Shown in pieces: positions 9,079 to 17,792 of a stretch of 64,000 nucleotides of DNA. The notes beneath the pieces were generated by a model. It made no database searches. It had not been told where the DNA came from and was given only the letters and a program-made list of their open reading frames with translations. The stretch is from Xenorhabdus cabanillasii (lineage in GTDB: Bacteria; Pseudomonadota; Gammaproteobacteria; Enterobacterales; Enterobacteriaceae), in the NCBI RefSeq assembly GCF_003386665.1, contig NZ_QTUB01000001.1, positions 1,302,001 to 1,366,000 on the forward strand, in the 5' to 3' direction. Position numbers and translations under genes: made by a program. Every line of letters begins with the position of its first letter. The first letter of the stretch is position 1.

Positions 9079-9459
9079 TTACCTCTGTTTTTGGCTGTTT
9101 GATTTCGTGGATAAAAAAGCCCGCACAAGACGCTCGCCCAGCTCAGCTTTATCCATAAAACCAAATCCAAGCACGGTACAGCCTTCGTGGATGGCGGTTT
9201 CGCCTTCTTCAATGGAACGCATACCGTGGCGAATCTTATAGCCATATTTGTTCTGTGCCGTGATTGCGCCGGCACCTCCACTCCCACAGAAAGAGATACC
9301 GATATCTCCGTGTTCACTGTGCATTACATCACCCAGTTTCATATCTGCGGCTATGCCGGAAATGACTATTGCTTTGCCGCCAGCGGCTTCAACACCGGCA
9401 GCCACATTTTGTCCTTTACCTAAACGATCACCAATTACTACAATAACTTGTTTTTTCAT
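9079..9459 (-). CDS. Glycine-rich SFCGS family protein (EF_0830/AHA_3911 type)
   Basis: A 126-residue soluble protein named for its SFCGSGGAGAITA motif at about residues 53-65. The N terminus (VIVVIGDRLGKGQNVAAGVEAAGG) looks like a nucleotide-binding beta-alpha unit, though the P-loop consensus is not complete. Its layout resembles YhfU in the second locus (an early D/E-AxxAI segment, then a Cys next to a glycine-rich run), suggesting that the two loci use analogous small glycine-rich proteins. It lies in the middle of the operon between the PRD gene and the DUF4312 gene. Biochemical role unknown. Confidence 0.75.
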   Translation of the reverse strand: MKKQVIVVIGDRLGKGQNVAAGVEAAGGKAIVISGIAADMKLGDVMHSEHGDIGISFCGSGGAGAITAQNKYGYKIRHGMRSIEEGETAIHEGCTVLGFGFMDKAELGERLVRAFLSTKSNSQKQR

Positions 9460-9519
9460 GATGTTATCTCCGAAATACTCTCTCCAAAATGCAATTCCCG
9501 AAAACCTTGTTTCTGACAG

Positions 9520-9858
9520 TTAAGGATTGGAACGTGCAATTTCAAAGTGCACAGACAGCAGATAAATCTCTTCGGCGGCTAATCCGGTCAGGGATTCAAC
9601 GACTTGAGCAGCCAATGTGATGGATTCTGGAGAAATTTCATCAAACAGAGAATAATCCACTTCTGGCAAGGGTTCTCCTGTTTTGGCTCTCATGACCATC
9701 GATTTGACATGAAATTCCAACATCTGTTGCTGAACTTCGGTGGTATAAGTCCCCGCCTCTTCCAGCCATTGACCAATAAGCCTCAGTAATTTTTGGCTGA
9801 CAACTTCCGGGTCATTAGTCTCTTTTGCCATGTTGAAACGCACAGGGAGATTATTCAT
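9520..9858 (-). CDS. Small stand-alone PRD-domain protein (EF_0829 type)
   Basis: A 112-residue protein made of little more than one PTS-regulation domain (PRD), of the kind that opens these operons in Enterococcus and Aeromonas. The helical core includes LLRLIGQWLEEAG and a conserved His (LEFHVKSM, about residue 50), and it ends with the second signature histidine (LLSVHFEIA, about residue 104). PRDs are phosphorylated by HPr or EIIB and act as sensors of PTS flux. There is no DNA-binding domain, so it may act by interaction with the PRD regulator encoded upstream. It is the first gene of the structural operon; the 255-base gap upstream probably holds the promoter. Its counterpart in the second locus is YhfY. 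Confidence 0.72.
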   Translation of the reverse strand: MNNLPVRFNMAKETNDPEVVSQKLLRLIGQWLEEAGTYTTEVQQQMLEFHVKSMVMRAKTGEPLPEVDYSLFDEISPESITLAAQVVESLTGLAAEEIYLLSVHFEIARSNP

Positions 9859-10113
9859 AACTGGTTCCCCATCAAATCGACCATTAGGCTAACGTAGTGT
9901 TTTTTACAGAGATGACTTTATCGATTTTATTTTCGGCTTTGGAGTTGGCTGATTTCCGTTTCAAAGTGGAAATTAACTGAAAATAGTTAGCCACTGTGGG
10001 ATCTTGGGGCATATTTGAATAAAAACAGGGAGAGAGAATTTTCTCAACCTGCGAGTCTGGTCACATTATAACTTTAGGTTTCTGTTGATGTTTGATAATC
10101 GACTCATATTCAT

Positions 10114-12033
10114 TCAGCGAGAGCGGGTAAGGCTGTCTTTAGCTATCATTTGAAAATCAAGGAAATTTCTGCTGCGCAGTAATCTTTTGGTCGCTTTTTC
10201 CCTGACGAATGTAACAAACAGATCATAAATCGCCATGGCTTCTTCATAGTCATCTTTGCTGATAGCAAGCAGGAAAATAACATTTGCCTGCTCTTTTGTT
10301 TCCTTGTTCCATTCAATGCCTTTAGGGGCAAGGATGGTGACGACAACCGTTTTTAGTGCCAATAACCCTAATGAGTGCGGCAGCGCAATATTTTCACCTA
10401 ATAACGTGGAGATAATCGACTCCCGTTCGGTCAATGAAGCGCAGAAATTTTCTTCCACATAGCCGTCTGCCTGTAATTTACGGCAAATCTTTTTAAACAA
10501 GTCCTTCTGAGTCATTTCATCTTTGATAATCATGAAATAACGTTCATCAAAAAAACGCTCAAGAATGTAAGGATAGGTCTGATCCTGCATGACCAGTCGC
10601 CGGATCTGCTCCAGTTGATAGGAAGTCGGAAATGCGGAGATTTTGGTGACAGGTTTATTTTTTTCATGCAGGCGCAGAGTTGTGATAACGAAGTTCTCTT
10701 CCACATACTCTAATAAATCGTATTCGTGAGGCGGCAATACTCGTTGGATACTGAGTTGGGGGAATTCACGGGCAATTTGGGCCTCGATCATCCGTTGGGT
10801 AGCATTACCAGCATCGGTGACGATCAGCACATGGTTAGCCCGGCCATAATGACGCTCAAGGCCAACACCGATATGTACAGCCAGATAGCCCAGTTCATCT
10901 TCACCAACGACACAAGGAAATTGATCTTCTATACGGCTCAGAGCGCTGACGACCACATCATAAGCGAACGGATAATATTGTTTGATCTCGGCTAACAGCG
11001 GGTTTTTCGTATTGATTTTATTCTGTAACCGGCTGATTAATACCGCTAAATGAGTAGCAAGATCGTGTCTTAACTTGCTGTCATGACGTAAGTCATAGTT
11101 ATAGGATTGACTGATGTAGTTAAGGATATCTCCCACCCATTGATGGCTATCAGTGATTTGACTGGTGAGAGTATTCTGTTTTGGAATTCGCTGAGCAGCG
11201 ATCTGCCTGCCGAGATAGAATACTTCTGCGGCAGGCATGCCATTGTTCCAAAAGAGACTCAATGCTTTTGAAATTTCATGTACTGCATTCTGGATCGCGT
11301 TATCCAGCTCACTGACTGAGCCGGAGGGCAGTCGGTAGCTGTGACTCATTCTGAGAATAGAAACCGCACAGTTGAATATCAGATATTGTCGCCCTTCACT
11401 GGTCAGACGGATATCATATCGGGTCAGACTGTTTTGCAGGGTTTTTTCGATACGGGGCAGATCGATATTGGTCAGAATATCCGGTCTGAACTGGCTGAGA
11501 GAGGGTTCAAATGCCAGTAAAAAACGGTGGATCAAGGTATCTGTCAGGCAGGCACGAATTAATCTTTCATCGCCACTCAATTTAGTACCCAAATGAGGAA
11601 TGCTTTCTGGTTGCAGGGGATACTTGTTTAAGATCTGACGTATAACGCCCATATCATGTTGCAGTGTGCTACGGCTGACAGACCATTCTTCCGCAATATC
11701 ATCCAGTTTGATAGGTGCTGAACCCATTAACAGTTTCAAGAGCAAAGCATCAATGCGATCGTCGGCTGTGCGTGGGATCGTTCTGATTGTCTGTTTTTGT
11801 TGGATCAGGGAAGCAAATAGCGAAGGATCGTCAATACGAAGAGCATAACCAATTTTACGTTTATAAAAGATCTGTGCCCCATAATCGTGCAGAATATCAT
11901 TTAATTCTGTTATATCTGTACGGATAGTCCGGCTGGAAACGCCAAAGCGTTTTGCTAATTCAGCCTGTGGCAATATTGCTGCCTGAACTGCCTCAAAGAT
12001 ATAGACAAGGCGGGAATAGGGGAACAGGGCCAC
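10114..12033 (-). CDS. BglG/MtlR-type PRD transcriptional regulator with EIIA domain
   Basis: A PTS-controlled transcriptional activator or antiterminator of about 639 residues, likely controlling the operon downstream. Domains in order are an N-terminal helix-turn-helix (AELAKRFGVSSRTIRTDITEL) and a second winged helix (DDIAEEWSVSRSTLQHDMGVI), two PRDs in the central 300 residues, an EIIB-like domain starting at HVLIVTDAGNATQ, and a C-terminal EIIA(fru/mtl) domain with the phosphorylatable His in ALPHS. The EIIB-like domain has no cysteine at the usual phosphorylation loop (DAGNAT), so it is probably not phosphorylated there. The frame is open back to a GTG at 12099, but that overlaps the upstream gene by 44 bases. 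The GTG at 12033 has AAAGG at a suitable distance and the product would begin just before PYSRLVYIFEA, so I prefer it. Confidence 0.8.
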   Translation of the reverse strand: MALFPYSRLVYIFEAVQAAILPQAELAKRFGVSSRTIRTDITELNDILHDYGAQIFYKRKIGYALRIDDPSLFASLIQQKQTIRTIPRTADDRIDALLLKLLMGSAPIKLDDIAEEWSVSRSTLQHDMGVIRQILNKYPLQPESIPHLGTKLSGDERLIRACLTDTLIHRFLLAFEPSLSQFRPDILTNIDLPRIEKTLQNSLTRYDIRLTSEGRQYLIFNCAVSILRMSHSYRLPSGSVSELDNAIQNAVHEISKALSLFWNNGMPAAEVFYLGRQIAAQRIPKQNTLTSQITDSHQWVGDILNYISQSYNYDLRHDSKLRHDLATHLAVLISRLQNKINTKNPLLAEIKQYYPFAYDVVVSALSRIEDQFPCVVGEDELGYLAVHIGVGLERHYGRANHVLIVTDAGNATQRMIEAQIAREFPQLSIQRVLPPHEYDLLEYVEENFVITTLRLHEKNKPVTKISAFPTSYQLEQIRRLVMQDQTYPYILERFFDERYFMIIKDEMTQKDLFKKICRKLQADGYVEENFCASLTERESIISTLLGENIALPHSLGLLALKTVVVTILAPKGIEWNKETKEQANVIFLLAISKDDYEEAMAIYDLFVTFVREKATKRLLRSRNFLDFQMIAKDSLTRSR

Positions 12034-12055
12034 GGCGATACCTTTTTGCAAATAA

Positions 12056-12610
12056 TCATGCTGTTGACTTGATATCCATGATGGTTTCGATTGCGCCACT
12101 GTTCAATAATCGTTGTTTATTAGGTACTGCCTGAATCGAACGGCTGACTGGCAGAACGCGAATGCCTGAGCCTAAAAACACGGGAACCGTAGTAATAAAC
12201 AGTTGTTGTAATTCTCCTGCATCTGCAAAAAATGCAGCCGTTTTTCCTCCACCAATGACCCAGACATCTTTACCCTTAGCCGCCGCTTTTGCTTTGGCAG
12301 CAATTTGATTGGCTGAATCATGAGTGACAACAGCATTAATTTCTGCCGGAATGGGCAAATTTCTGGCGGAGAGAATAAAAGAGGGAATATTCTGATACGG
12401 CCAGTGACCAGAAGTGTTTTTCATAATCCATTCATAAGTCCCTGCACCTATAATTGCCGCGCCAATGCTTTGATAAAATTTCTCGTAGGGAGTGGCTTCA
12501 TCGCTGAGGGTAAATGTCTCTAACCAACCTAATTCATGGTTTTCTGTAGCAATATAACCATCCATTGTGGCGGCAACATAATAAACGAGCTTTGACATAT
12601 CTTTCCTCAT
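12056..12610 (-). CDS. Dihydrofolate reductase family protein (RibD C-terminal-like)
   Basis: A 184-residue NAD(P)H-dependent reductase-fold protein of the RibD-C/YyaP-type dihydrofolate reductase family. The signature start (YYVAATMDGYIATENHELGWLETF) sits at residues 10-33, and the nucleotide-binding glycine segment VWVIGGGKTAAFFADAGE at about 123-140. The C-terminal PVFLGSGIRVLP is typical of the family. True folate reductase activity is unlikely; members are mostly of unknown substrate. It lies just upstream of the PRD regulator on the same strand and may share a transcript. An in-frame ATG five codons downstream is an alternative start; the AGGAAAG upstream is compatible with either. Confidence 0.78.
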   Translation of the reverse strand: MRKDMSKLVYYVAATMDGYIATENHELGWLETFTLSDEATPYEKFYQSIGAAIIGAGTYEWIMKNTSGHWPYQNIPSFILSARNLPIPAEINAVVTHDSANQIAAKAKAAAKGKDVWVIGGGKTAAFFADAGELQQLFITTVPVFLGSGIRVLPVSRSIQAVPNKQRLLNSGAIETIMDIKSTA

Positions 12611-12957
12611 TTTTAATTTTCAGGATTTATGAATGTTTGAGAAACTCAATAGGTGTTAAGATAAATTTCTGTTAAATTAATTAATAACTCTATCAGGAGA
12701 ATCAGAAACCGATTAGCTTTTTTAAGTAATATTTTAGAAATGCATGTTTAAAATTGATGTTTGTCACATAACTTACTGAAATAAAGAGTTTGTCTATATT
12801 TTTTATGTATTAATTGTCACAAATACTGAGGATTTCGAGTAAAACAAGATGAATAAATTGATTTTGAATCATGAATAATGATTTCTTTAATCGCTCCGTA
12901 TTTATAGATAATATATTGATTAATCAAATCACATTAAATTCACTTTAAGGATGAATG
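12611..12957. other. Intergenic region before the PAAR gene, no gene seen
   Basis: An AT-rich divergent spacer of about 350 bases between a minus-strand reductase gene and the plus-strand PAAR gene. It must contain both promoters; I see no clear operator, repeat or RNA structure. AAGG at 12947-12950 is the ribosome binding site of the PAAR gene. Confidence 0.5.
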
Positions 12958-13233
12958 ATGGCTATTGGATACTTTTTAGTTGTTGGGGATCAGACAACAT
13001 GTGGTGGTGCTATCTTAACAGGCAGCAGTCAGGTCACTTTCTATGGTAAGCAATCTGCCCTTGAAGGTTCATCGGTCAGTTGTGGCAGATATGGCGGCAC
13101 TTACCAGATTATTGGTGGTGTCGGGAGTTTTCTCAATCATCAGCAAAAAATGGCCGGCACGCTGGATAGCCGAAGCAGTTGCCCTTGTCAGGCAGGTTTG
13201 ATTCATTCCATTCCTGATTCTTACTCTAATTAA
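12958..13233 (+). CDS. PAAR domain protein, type VI secretion spike tip
   Basis: A 91-residue PAAR protein, the sharp cone that caps the VgrG spike of the type VI secretion system and carries effectors. The N-terminal GYFLVVGDQTTCGG and the repeated short beta-hairpins (VTFYGKQSALEGSSVSCGRYGG) are diagnostic. The C-terminal RSSCPCQAGL contains the Cys residues of the zinc-binding tip. It consists of the PAAR domain alone, with no fused toxin. ATG codons at 12951, 12955 and 12958 crowd the start; AAGG at 12947-12950 best fits 12958. No VgrG, Hcp or other T6SS gene is in the window, so this is an orphan PAAR cassette; the two broken genes downstream look like what is left of its cargo and immunity genes. 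Confidence 0.85.
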   Translation: MAIGYFLVVGDQTTCGGAILTGSSQVTFYGKQSALEGSSVSCGRYGGTYQIIGGVGSFLNHQQKMAGTLDSRSSCPCQAGLIHSIPDSYSN

Positions 13234-13340
13234 TGTGTGTTAATCAACATCAACAGGCCATGCCATTGCGAATATTACCGATGGCATTTAAATAAAACGG
13301 TAATAAATAATTCCTATTGTTGATAATTATACTCTGAAAG

Positions 13341-13601
13341 ATGAAAAGCATAATTAAAAAATAAGTAGAAGGGTTTAGTCAATATCCCAATATTAAATCT
13401 GATATAAAGGATAGAATTGATGGTATGGTAGTTACTGCGAATGACGGAACTCATTTGCATTTTTTAGCTTATCGCCAATTAATTACAAGTGCTATCAATA
13501 TAGTCAGGAGTAATAAAATAGCAAATACAGAAGTTATTGCATGGAGAACTGAAGAATCTGAATCTCCTGGCCCAAATTTTACCAAGCTGTTTTCGTTGTA
13601 A
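13341..13601 (+). pseudogene. Broken gene after PAAR with in-frame stop, possible effector remnant
   Basis: Starting at the ATG at 13341 the frame reads MKSIIKK, hits TAA at 13362-13364, then continues open in the same frame for 78 codons (VEGFSQYPNIKSDIKDRIDG ... SPGPNFTKLFSL) to a TAA at 13599. The coherent hydrophilic translation after the stop suggests a real protein interrupted by a nonsense mutation or the C-terminal relic of a longer gene. A restart at the ATG at 13429 (MVVTANDG) is possible. Its place directly after a PAAR gene suggests a former T6SS effector or immunity gene. No family is recognised. Confidence 0.45.
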
Positions 13602-13654
13602 GGACAAGATTTTTATAAGTTATCAGATTGTTACCTTAAATAAGGGAATGATAT

Positions 13655-14193
13655 ATGAAATATTTAATTGGTTTTATCATAGTATTATTACCTTTTTGGG
13701 CTTATCCAAAGCAAGACAAATTGGATTTTAAAGCTTGGGAAGAATCAGGAGGGTGGGGGTTTATAATCGTAAACCAGATAGTTATTTTAATCCGTTGACA
13801 ATTAAGAGATATAAAGAAAATGACATCCTTGCATTTAGCTATATTATTAAAGTCTTAAACACACAAAATGTAAACAATGACTTTTGTCTGATTGGTTATA
13901 AGTTTAATAAGAAAAATGGAAGTAATGAATTTGAACGAGTTATTATTTATTGGGAAACTGCTAATCGTTTAATTAATTGGAAGCTTCCTGATGGAAACTA
14001 TGATGACAAGTTTAAATCTATTTTATAAAGTAAACCCTTTATTGATATCAGTGATTCAGTTGTTCCATATAAAGAAGCAGAGGGAGCACAAGCTTGATGG
14101 GCTAAAGAAGGTGTTATTCAATTGATAGATGATTGTGAATTACACGGGCAAAAAATCACAATAAAACCTTCTGAGATAGTTGATATTAAATAA
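13655..14193 (+). pseudogene. Frameshifted gene for a small secreted protein, possible T6SS immunity remnant
   Basis: The ATG at 13655 begins a clear signal peptide (MKYLIGFIIVLLPFWAYPK) followed by DKLDFKAWEESGGWG. The frame then slips within a G-rich run around 13750-13758 and continues in the next frame as VYNRKPDSYFNPLTIKRYKE to SIL. It meets TAA at 14026-14028, resumes in frame as SKPFIDISDSVVPYKEAEGAQA, meets TGA at 14098-14100, and ends as WAKEGVIQLIDDCELHGQ ... IVDIK at 14193. Thus one frameshift and two nonsense codons break an original protein of about 175-180 residues exported to the periplasm. Exported small proteins downstream of PAAR genes are typically immunity proteins; this assignment is inference. 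Confidence 0.6.
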
Positions 14194-14201
14194 TAGTGAA
14201 A

Positions 14202-14228
14202 CTGCTCACAGGCTGTGGGCAGATTTTA
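14202..14228 (+). terminator. Hairpin terminator after the broken secreted-protein gene
   Basis: CTGCTCACA (14202-14210) and TGTGGGCAG (14214-14222) form a short-loop stem with one mismatch, followed by ATTTTATT. It is placed nine bases after the final stop of the broken gene. Confidence 0.65.
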
Positions 14229-14421
14229 TTCAAATTGTAAGTAAAGTATACAATTATTGAAATATAAAAAATTGTAGACAGATTGAGTGATAATAAAGAA
14301 TGGTTCTAAACTTCAAGGGCTATTGGAGTTTGCAAAATAAACAACTGTAATGACTTTGACATTACTGTTCAGGGTGATATTCTTAATCGAAAAATGCTCA
14401 ATACTCATGCCGAGGTGAACC

Positions 14422-15197
<776 letters not shown>

Positions 15198-15335
15198 CAG
15201 GCGGGTTTCAGAGGCCAAAAGCTGTTAGCAGGGGTTATTTAAATCAAATACTACCCCTTGAGGAACCTGCGAAGCCTGGTTTAACCACTAGGCTTCTGCC
15301 ATTTCAGACCCCATATTTTTTATCACCGACGGCAC

Positions 15336-16268
15336 TTAAGATCCGCTGCGTAATCCACCAAAACGACGATAATATGCGGCGGCAGGTTGGGGCAGTTTAC
15401 CTATGGTGGTTTCACATTGTTCACTGATGTACCGTGTTGCGGCAGGACCAATGCGTTGGTAGATGTTGATACATAAATGACGGGCGATTTGTCCTTCCCA
15501 CTGTGCAGGCAGCAGGGCATCCGGTAATAGTGGATCGCGTAGTACAACACGGCGGTAAAAGTGGATGAGCAAAAGGCGTAGTTGGAAACAGCGTTCTGGT
15601 GTCAGTTCATCTGTGTTGCAGTCCTGCAATAGTTTCATCAAAGGACGGAATGAGATGATAAATTCATGGTAGTGCTGAGCGACCTGATCCAGTGACCAAC
15701 TGGCGGATACCCGCTCTTTCAGGCTCTGTTCTGAACGAGGATAAGGATAATCCGCCCGGAAGTAGATAACAGAGTCACTGGCGTTGAGTTCTCCGAGCAG
15801 GGCCGGAATATCACTTTGTGAGCTGCCAGGGGCAGCCATTAATGTACTGTTGAGTTGACCAAATCCAAGCCAGCTCAACTCTTTTTTCAGGCGGGTGCGT
15901 TCTTCTTTGTTGCTTTCTTCCAGTAACAGCAAATCCCATTTGCCATCCCATGCAGATTGTTCGCTGAGATAAATTTTACTCTCCGCATGGCGAAATTGGT
16001 TCATGCCGCGTTCTGTGATGTGGTAATAGCTACGACGACCTATTTTCTCCACTTCCAGCCAACCCTCTTTTTGCAAACGAAAGACCGATGTTCGCACAAA
16101 GCGGTCACTGAATCCCATCGGCTCCAGCAGAAGGCTGAGACTGCCTAGCCAGACTTCACCACCCCGGTGACTGAGGGCATCGCCATACAAGGAAATGATC
16201 AGCGATGTTCCGCTAATCGGTTGGGCATCAAGAGCATATTGAATAAAATCGTCGAGTTTGTGTGTCAT
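15336..16268 (-). CDS. paaX: Phenylacetate pathway repressor PaaX
   Basis: A 310-residue GntR-like winged-helix repressor of the phenylacetate operons; phenylacetyl-CoA releases it from DNA. The N-terminal DNA-binding domain (SLSLLLEPMGFSDRFVRTSVFRLQKEGWLEV) lies at about residues 43-73, and the central DLLLLEES and the C-terminal region match the PaaX domain order. Length is close to E. coli PaaX (316). It is the last gene of the minus-strand paa cluster, 110 bases after paaK, as in E. coli. The paaY gene that follows paaX in E. coli is absent here. A putative operator is described at 26761. Confidence 0.92.
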   Translation of the reverse strand: MTHKLDDFIQYALDAQPISGTSLIISLYGDALSHRGGEVWLGSLSLLLEPMGFSDRFVRTSVFRLQKEGWLEVEKIGRRSYYHITERGMNQFRHAESKIYLSEQSAWDGKWDLLLLEESNKEERTRLKKELSWLGFGQLNSTLMAAPGSSQSDIPALLGELNASDSVIYFRADYPYPRSEQSLKERVSASWSLDQVAQHYHEFIISFRPLMKLLQDCNTDELTPERCFQLRLLLIHFYRRVVLRDPLLPDALLPAQWEGQIARHLCINIYQRIGPAATRYISEQCETTIGKLPQPAAAYYRRFGGLRSGS

Positions 16269-16381
16269 ATTTTGCTATTTTTGAACCAAAACTGTGTCAT
16301 GACATTAGCATAACTGAGGGGTGTATTTGGAGAAACTACCACCGCTTTCCATAAAATTAGTTAGTCAACAGTGGTAGAAAA

Positions 16382-17728
16382 TTATCTATGCCGACGGTTA
16401 TCAATCACCCGAACAGCTTTGCCTTCTGAGCGGGGAATGTCTCCGCAGTTGACGATGCTGATTTCTGTATTGATACCGACCATAGATTTAATGTGGTGAT
16501 GCAGTTGGTGGCAAATGCCACAGCGTTGTTGGAAACTGAGTTGATTAGGTTCTTTCAGTTCGACCTTAACGGTCAGGTTGTCATAATTACCTACGCAGTT
16601 CACTTCCAATTGATAGTGTGGTGACAGTTCCCTGAAACGTACAATTTGTTCTTCTATCTGTGAGGGGAAGACATTAATACCACGGATAATAAGCATATCG
16701 TCGGAGCGTCCGGTGATCCTGTCCAGACGGCGCATATTGCGGGCGGTTCCTGGTAATAAACGTGTCAGGTCACGGGTACGGTAGCGGATCACAGGCATGG
16801 CTTCTCTGGTCAGCGTTGTGAAAACCAGTTCGCCATTCTCTCCGTCCGGCAGTACATTCAGGTTGTCCGGATCAATCACTTCTGGATAGAAGTGATCTTC
16901 CCAAATGGTGGAACCATCTGCGTATTCCACTGATTCCATCGCGATACCCGGCCCCATGACTTCGGACAGGCCGTAAATATCCAGTGCTTTGATACCCATG
17001 CGTGTCTCTATTTCCTGACGTAGCCCTTCCGTCCACGGTTCGGCTCCGAAAATACCAACCCGCAGGGAACATTGTCTGGCATCGCCTCCCATTTGACGCT
17101 CCAGTTCGTCCAGTAGTGTCAGACCGTAGGAAGGTGTCATCATGATGATGTCAGGTTTGAAATCCTGGATCAGTTGTGCTTGTTTTTCCGTTTGTCCTCC
17201 AGACATGGGGATCACGGCTGCACCCAGACGCTCAGCACCGTAATGTGCACCTAATCCCCCTGTAAACAGGCCGTAACCGTAAGCAACGTGTACTTTATCT
17301 TTGGCTGTTCCCCCAGCGAAACGCAGACTACGGGCGACCAAGTCTGCCCAGTTATCAATGTCCTGTTGGGTATAGCCCACGACGGTCGGACGGCCTGTAG
17401 TACCGGATGACGCATGAATACGCACAATTTTTTCCATTGGCACGGCAAAGGTATCAAAAGGGTAGTTATCCCTTAGATCCTGCTTGGTGGTGTAAGGGAA
17501 TTTTTTGATGTCATCAAGTTGTCTGAAATCACTGGGATGAATGCCGGAGTCATCAAATTTGTGCTGATACATTGGTACGTTGTTATAGGCGTGATGCAGC
17601 GTCCATTTTATTTGCTCAAATTGCCGTGTCTGAATTTCATCGCATGAAGCAAATTCAAGAGGATCGAAATGTGCATTGGTGTGTGGAGTAAAGCGTGAGT
17701 TGGAATTTTGTATGTTGTTGTTCATCAT
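16382..17728 (-). CDS. paaK: Phenylacetate-CoA ligase
   Basis: PaaK activates phenylacetate with ATP and CoA to phenylacetyl-CoA, the first step and the inducer-forming step of the pathway. The 448-residue protein has the AMP-binding signature SSGTTGRPTVVGYT at about residues 107-120, the adenylate motif DIYGLSEVMGPG (about 248) and YRTRDLTRLLPGT before the flexible C-terminal domain, whose lysine sits in the final PRSEGKAVRV. The first two codons are both ATG; an N-terminal tail of about 10 residues precedes the region that aligns with E. coli PaaK (437 residues). It lies between paaJ (65 bases) and paaX. Confidence 0.95.
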   Translation of the reverse strand: MMNNNIQNSNSRFTPHTNAHFDPLEFASCDEIQTRQFEQIKWTLHHAYNNVPMYQHKFDDSGIHPSDFRQLDDIKKFPYTTKQDLRDNYPFDTFAVPMEKIVRIHASSGTTGRPTVVGYTQQDIDNWADLVARSLRFAGGTAKDKVHVAYGYGLFTGGLGAHYGAERLGAAVIPMSGGQTEKQAQLIQDFKPDIIMMTPSYGLTLLDELERQMGGDARQCSLRVGIFGAEPWTEGLRQEIETRMGIKALDIYGLSEVMGPGIAMESVEYADGSTIWEDHFYPEVIDPDNLNVLPDGENGELVFTTLTREAMPVIRYRTRDLTRLLPGTARNMRRLDRITGRSDDMLIIRGINVFPSQIEEQIVRFRELSPHYQLEVNCVGNYDNLTVKVELKEPNQLSFQQRCGICHQLHHHIKSMVGINTEISIVNCGDIPRSEGKAVRVIDNRRHR

Positions 17729-17792
17729 TTCCCGCCATTTTGTTGATTTGGTTGTAACAGGCTGTTTTTATAGTTATATGCAGGTGTTGCTT

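Noticed and set aside
12034..12099. GTG start of the PRD regulator overlapping the reductase gene
   Set aside because: The 22 extra residues are antisense-free but overlap the upstream coding region, and a better-placed GTG with AAAGG exists at 12033.
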